Shown piece after piece: positions 5,806 through 9,119 of a DNA stretch of 9,119 nt (the first letter of the stretch is position 1; each line of letters starts with the position of its first letter). Made by a program: the position numbers and the translations under genes. Source of the DNA: Treponema sp. Its GTDB lineage: Bacteria; Spirochaetota; Spirochaetia; Treponematales; Breznakiellaceae. The stretch is taken from positions 1 to 9,119 of the forward strand of contig JAITAN010000136.1 of assembly GCA_031284105.1 (NCBI GenBank). Direction: 5' to 3'. The notes beneath the pieces are model-generated. The model was not told where the DNA came from and ran no database searches. It saw only the letters and a list, made by a program, of their open reading frames with translations.

Positions 5806-7095
5806 TTACTCCGTTAATTCTTTTGCCGCATCGTAAATAGCCTGATATATTACGGGTATGTCTTCTTCTTCGATACTAGAAAACGCCACCCGCAGGTATA
5901 CGCCGTCTAACGCAACCGTACCGATACCGCGTTTTGCAAGCAAGGACCGGCGCAGCGTTTCCGCATTAATACCGATGCATTTAAAACTCATAAAATAACC
6001 GGAATTAAAGGGAAGGGATTGCAGGGACTCGGGATGGGCTGCAATACAGTTTTTCACCATACGGTAGCGCCTTTGCAGCAAATCAAAGCATTTGTTTTTT
6101 TCAGCAGTCGTTCTGGAATCATTCATGGTTTTTAACATAAGGTATTGGGCGGGCGTATTGGCGCAGGAAACCGAGGAGCGGATACACCCCATGAGTTTCT
6201 TTACCAGTGCATCATAATGAGTTGCGGTCATGCCTTTACAGCCGAAGGTAACAAAGCCCATACGCAAGCCCCATGCATAATCTTCCTTAGTTGGGCCGTC
6301 TATCTTTACGCCGAAAATCCGCTCATGGAGGTTGGTAAGCCTGCAAAAAATGGATTCATGGATGATATGATCTTCATAGAAGAGTCCGAAATAAGCGTCA
6401 TCGCAGAAGACAAGCACGTCCGCGCCTTGCTCCGCAACATCCGTAAGCAGCCTGATGATCTCATCCGCTTCGTCAGTGGTGGGCGAATAGCCGGAAGGGT
6501 TATTGGGGAAGTTGAGAATGATGCGTACCGTTCCGGTTCTTGCCAATTCCCGGACTCCCTTTTCTATTGACGCCATATCAAGTCCCGGTCCTCCATTGAA
6601 AAAAGGGATTTTCTTTAGAACCGAACCGCTTCGTTCCTGAAACACGAGTTCGTAGTTATCCCAGCATGGATCGCTCGCTATAATGACGTCTCCCTCGTTC
6701 AGGAAAATGTCCGACATGAAGGAAATACCTGCGGTAATACCCGGTACGACCACCGGCAGCGATATATGCTCCGGATTTATGGAAGGATTTTTCTGAATGA
6801 GCATATCCTTCCATGCCTGACGCGCCTTTTCCACGCCGGCAGTCGGCGCATACGCCACGATTTCTTCGGGTTTGAAAACCGGCATAGCCTCCGCAATGGC
6901 AGACATGAGTAGCGGGCTTCCCTTACTGTACGCCATACCAATAGTACCGTTCGCCTTATAAGCGGACGTTCTCGCTTCCGTAGACTGGGCAATGATACCC
7001 TTGGGGAAGTAAAGACGACCGCCCAGTTTTGACAGCAGCCGCGAAGCGACCGTACCTTCTAGTACGCCGTTGAGTTCCTGTGCAAGAACGTGCAT
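5806..7095 (-). CDS. PLP-dependent aminotransferase, class I/II (fold type I)
   Basis: This 429-residue cytoplasmic enzyme would move an amino group between an amino acid and a 2-oxo acid using pyridoxal phosphate. Family landmarks are all present: NFPNNPSG at 195-202, the cofactor-contacting DDAY at 232-235 (Asp232, Tyr235), the Schiff-base lysine in PTKEDYAWGLRMG as Lys270 with Arg278 eight residues on, as in aspartate aminotransferase, and a C-terminal YLRVAF with Arg402 in the place of the carboxylate-binding arginine. The lysine follows Thr rather than the usual Ser. Substrate cannot be assigned; aspartate or an aromatic or branched amino acid are possible. ATG 7095 has AGGAG (7105-7109) nine bases upstream. 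A promoter with a palindrome lies about 85 bp upstream, and the exported HEAT-like gene follows directly. Confidence 0.93.
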   Translation of the reverse strand: MHVLAQELNGVLEGTVASRLLSKLGGRLYFPKGIIAQSTEARTSAYKANGTIGMAYSKGSPLLMSAIAEAMPVFKPEEIVAYAPTAGVEKARQAWKDMLIQKNPSINPEHISLPVVVPGITAGISFMSDIFLNEGDVIIASDPCWDNYELVFQERSGSVLKKIPFFNGGPGLDMASIEKGVRELARTGTVRIILNFPNNPSGYSPTTDEADEIIRLLTDVAEQGADVLVFCDDAYFGLFYEDHIIHESIFCRLTNLHERIFGVKIDGPTKEDYAWGLRMGFVTFGCKGMTATHYDALVKKLMGCIRSSVSCANTPAQYLMLKTMNDSRTTAEKNKCFDLLQRRYRMVKNCIAAHPESLQSLPFNSGYFMSFKCIGINAETLRRSLLAKRGIGTVALDGVYLRVAFSSIEEEDIPVIYQAIYDAAKELTE

Positions 7096-7179
7096 ATTGT
7101 TGTTCTCCTATGAAAGTCTTTTTAAAAGCTATCGAGACAGTTCCTCTTTAGGACCGACTGCTTATTTTAGAATGACTTT

Positions 7180-7209
7180 ATCATATATTATATGAAACAT
7201 ATTAGTCAA
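7180..7209 (-). promoter_or_regulatory. Promoter of the aminotransferase operon
   Basis: Read on the minus strand, TTGACT (7209-7204) is followed after 18 nt by TATGAT (7185-7180). Each box is close to the sigma-70 consensus. Transcription would start near 7173, giving a leader of nearly 80 nt before ATG 7095, in which I see no clear structure. Confidence 0.65.
7181..7195. promoter_or_regulatory. 15-bp palindrome over the -10 region, possible operator
   Basis: TCATATA and TATATGA form a perfect 7-bp inverted repeat around a single T. It overlaps the -10 box and part of the spacer, a usual place for a repressor site. The AT-rich composition means chance is not excluded, and no regulator can be named. 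Confidence 0.4.
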
Positions 7210-7609
7210 CTATAGGAACGTAGAATTGCAGCCGCAGTAGGCTGATATGGCATATGTCTGATGTCTGCCCTATACCGGAGGGACCTATATCGGAGGTCGG
7301 ACCTATGCCGGAAGTCTGTCCTATGTTGGAAGGACCTATGCCGGAGGTCTGCCCTATATCGGAGGTCTGTCCTATGCTGGAGGTCTGCCCTATATCGGAA
7401 AGACTTATACCGGAGGTCTGTCCTATGTCCGGGATGACCCTTCCTATGTCTGATATCAGGCACTATACCAGAGGCCTGACCTATGTCAGCAGGCCGACAC
7501 GTCCGAGCCATGAAGATTTGAAACGAAGATTTGAGCATGTATACAGGAATTTACCCCAGCGGAAACCGTAGATATTCTCGTTTCCGACAAGAAGATGTGT
7601 GTATAACGT
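7210..7609. other. Intergenic region with no supported gene, mostly repeats
   Basis: This stretch separates the aminotransferase promoter from the gatB terminator. Open frames exist on both strands (about 105 and 110 codons), but both owe their openness to repeat units of 15 and 18 bp, and neither start has a ribosome site. Near 7473-7495 an inverted repeat GGCCTG/CAGGCC is visible at the ragged end of the array. Confidence 0.6.
7269..7421. repeat. Nine tandem units of 15 or 18 bp
   Basis: Units begin CCTAT and follow CCTATRYCGGAGGTCTGY (18 bp) or a version shortened by 3 bp that lacks the TCT-like part (15 bp). Starts: 7269, 7284, 7302, 7320, 7335, 7353, 7371, 7389, 7404; lengths 15, 18, 18, 15, 18, 18, 18, 15, 18. 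Degenerate copies continue to about 7500. All lengths are multiples of three, so frames on both strands stay open. The units abut without spacers, so this is not CRISPR. Confidence 0.85.
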
Positions 7610-7636
7610 AAAAAAGACGGCGGCGATCGGCGCCGC
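7610..7636 (-). terminator. Rho-independent terminator of gatB
   Basis: On the minus strand GCGGCG (7636-7631) pairs with CGCCGC (7625-7620) around a five-base loop, followed by CGTC and six T (7615-7610). It lies 16 bp after the gatB stop and separates gatB from the repeats and the aminotransferase operon. Confidence 0.85.
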
Positions 7637-7651
7637 TGCCCGCCGGATGGG

Positions 7652-9119
7652 CTACCCGCTGATGAGCTTTCCGATCTGTTCCCCGACAATACGCGGGGCC
7701 GCGCGCCCTTGAGTCTTTTCCAGTACTTTACCCACGAGGAAGGAGGTAAGCGTGCGCTGCCGTTTCTGATTTTTGGCCGCTTCCCGCGCCTCCGCAAGGG
7801 TCGCCGCTTCCTCTTTTTCCACAAGGGCAACCGCATCCGCTATGACCGCCGGATCCGTTATCTGCTCAAATCCTTTCTCGCGAATAATATCGGCCGGCTG
7901 GCGGTCCTCGGAAAGAACCAACTCCAGCGTCTGTTTGGCGTTTTTTGTTGAAAGCGATCCGTTGGCAGTCATTATCACAAGGAAGGCAAACCGGTCAACG
8001 GTGAGCTTGAAGCCGCCTATATTGAAAAGGGCTATGCCTTCCCTCGTCAGGATATGTTTTATATCCGTTAAGAGCCAATTCGCTATGCGTGAAGCTGTTC
8101 TTTTCTTATCCATGCCGGGATCCGCCTTTAATGCGGCCGCGACGGTTGATTCAAAATAATCCGCAAACGTCCGCTCCTCACAAACGAGGTTTGCCTGTTC
8201 CGTAGAAATACCGTACTCGGTCTCAAGCCGTTTCCGGCGGGGGAGAGGAAGCTCCACGATGGCGTCTTCCACGGACTTCAAAAACGCGGCTTCCGGCGTG
8301 AAAACGGGAAGATCAGGCTCCGGGAAGTACCGGTAATCCTGGGCGTTTTCCTTTTGGCGCATGGGTTCGGTTTGGTCGCGGTTTTGATTCCAAAGACGAG
8401 TCTCCTGTACCACGGCTTTTCCCGCGTCAAGTACCTTTGCCTGGCGTTCTATTTCGTAGTTCAGTCCAAGGCGCACAAAGCGCGAGGAGTTCAGGTTTTT
8501 TATTTCCACTTTTTTGCCTAACCCTTTGCCGGGCAGGTTGATGGACACATTCGCATCCGCGCGGAGGCTTCCTTCTTCCATATTGCCGTCGCACACGCCC
8601 AAATAGCGCACCAGACGACGGAACTGCTGAATAAAGGCTTCCGCATGTTCGCCGGTTTCCATATCCGGTTCGGTAACGATTTCCAAAAGGGAAACGCCGG
8701 CGCGGTTGTAGTCCAAGAGCGATACGGTACCGGTATGTATCATCTTGCCCGCATCTTCCTCAAGGTGGCACTCGTGAATACGTACCCGTTTCACGCCCCA
8801 TGTCCCTTCGATATCGATATACCCCCCCTGTCCCAATGGGGATGCAAACTGGGAAATCTGGTAATTCTTGGTCATATCGGGGTAAAAGTACTGTTTACGT
8901 TCAAACCACGTCTTTTCAGGTATGGTACAATTTAACGCCTTTGCAACCATACAGCCCATTTTCATAGCCTCTCTATTCAACGCCGGCAGCACGCCCGGAT
9001 ACCCCAGGCACACCGGACACACATTGGTATTCGGTTCATCGCCGAAAGCGGATCGGCATCCGCAGAAAACCTTGGTCTTGGTCAAAAGATGGATATGAAC
9101 TTCAAGCCCGATAAATGAT
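7652..9119 (-). CDS. gatB: Asp-tRNA(Asn)/Glu-tRNA(Gln) amidotransferase subunit B (5' end outside window)
   Basis: GatB, with GatA and GatC, converts misacylated Glu-tRNA(Gln) and Asp-tRNA(Asn) to the correct amide forms in the cytoplasm; GatB carries the kinase/transamidase site and binds the tRNA. The frame is open to the window edge and reads SFIGLEVHIHLLTKTKVFCGC, the conserved GatB start region, so the true start is a few codons outside and the TTG at 9085 is internal. Other landmarks are NTNVCPVCLGYPG, the Cys cluster (CGC...CPVC) of bacterial GatB, SLRADANVSI with VEIKNLNS, and DYRYFPEPDLP. The C-terminal helical YqeY-like tail ends FLVGKVLEKTQGRAAP and so on, complete at TAG 7654-7652. 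Its presence suggests the organism relies on the indirect route for at least one of these tRNAs. gatA and gatC are not in the window. Confidence 0.96.
   Translation of the reverse strand, partial: SFIGLEVHIHLLTKTKVFCGCRSAFGDEPNTNVCPVCLGYPGVLPALNREAMKMGCMVAKALNCTIPEKTWFERKQYFYPDMTKNYQISQFASPLGQGGYIDIEGTWGVKRVRIHECHLEEDAGKMIHTGTVSLLDYNRAGVSLLEIVTEPDMETGEHAEAFIQQFRRLVRYLGVCDGNMEEGSLRADANVSINLPGKGLGKKVEIKNLNSSRFVRLGLNYEIERQAKVLDAGKAVVQETRLWNQNRDQTEPMRQKENAQDYRYFPEPDLPVFTPEAAFLKSVEDAIVELPLPRRKRLETEYGISTEQANLVCEERTFADYFESTVAAALKADPGMDKKRTASRIANWLLTDIKHILTREGIALFNIGGFKLTVDRFAFLVIMTANGSLSTKNAKQTLELVLSEDRQPADIIREKGFEQITDPAVIADAVALVEKEEAATLAEAREAAKNQKRQRTLTSFLVGKVLEKTQGRAAPRIVGEQIGKLISG

Noticed and set aside
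7269..7421. CRISPR array
   Set aside because: Units abut directly with no unique spacers, units are only 15 or 18 bp, and no cas genes are present.
7254..7571. Repeat-encoded proteins on either strand (105 and 110 codons)
   Set aside because: Openness follows from repeat lengths that are multiples of three; neither start has a ribosome site, and no family is recognised.

Overview
The window looks like chromosomal DNA of a spirochaete, most likely a treponeme with roughly balanced base composition. The best clue is a complete tmRNA gene whose tag (A)NDSFDYALAA resembles, from memory, the tags of Treponema species. The other gene families fit but do not prove it: a ThiP/FbpB-type permease, a Cache-PAS-GGDEF cyclase, a class I/II aminotransferase and GatB. 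No species call is possible from the sequence alone.

Layout, left to right. Positions 1-516 hold no convincing long gene: a fourfold 21-bp tandem repeat, two weak small ORFs, and a 14-codon ORF whose stop overlaps the start of the permease. Positions 517-2199 (+) encode a two-domain ABC permease of the thiamine/iron type, with a likely terminator at 2280-2300. A promoter (2332-2360) drives ssrA (2370-2725). Next is a long leader region (2734-3140) with a promoter, a 70-codon upstream ORF containing a run of 14 C, and an 8-bp hairpin. It leads into a membrane diguanylate cyclase (3141-5031, +) whose first 51 residues lie in a different frame from the rest.

On the minus strand, a PLP aminotransferase (7095-5806) and an exported HEAT-like protein (5804-5028) form a two-gene operon, with a promoter and palindrome at 7180-7209. 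The HEAT-like gene converges on the cyclase, and both stop codons use the same CTAG. Positions 7210-7609 are intergenic and dominated by 15/18-bp tandem repeats. A terminator (7610-7636) ends gatB (minus strand), whose 5' end runs off the window at 9119.

Most interesting is the cyclase leader. The C14 tract sits inside the upstream ORF so that, at this tract length, translation runs to a TAATG overlap with the cyclase start. One C fewer would stop translation directly after the tract. Together with the frameshift at about 3291-3297, this makes the locus a candidate for slipped-strand (phase-variable) control of c-di-GMP signalling. That is an inference; the tract, overlap, hairpin and frame break are seen directly.
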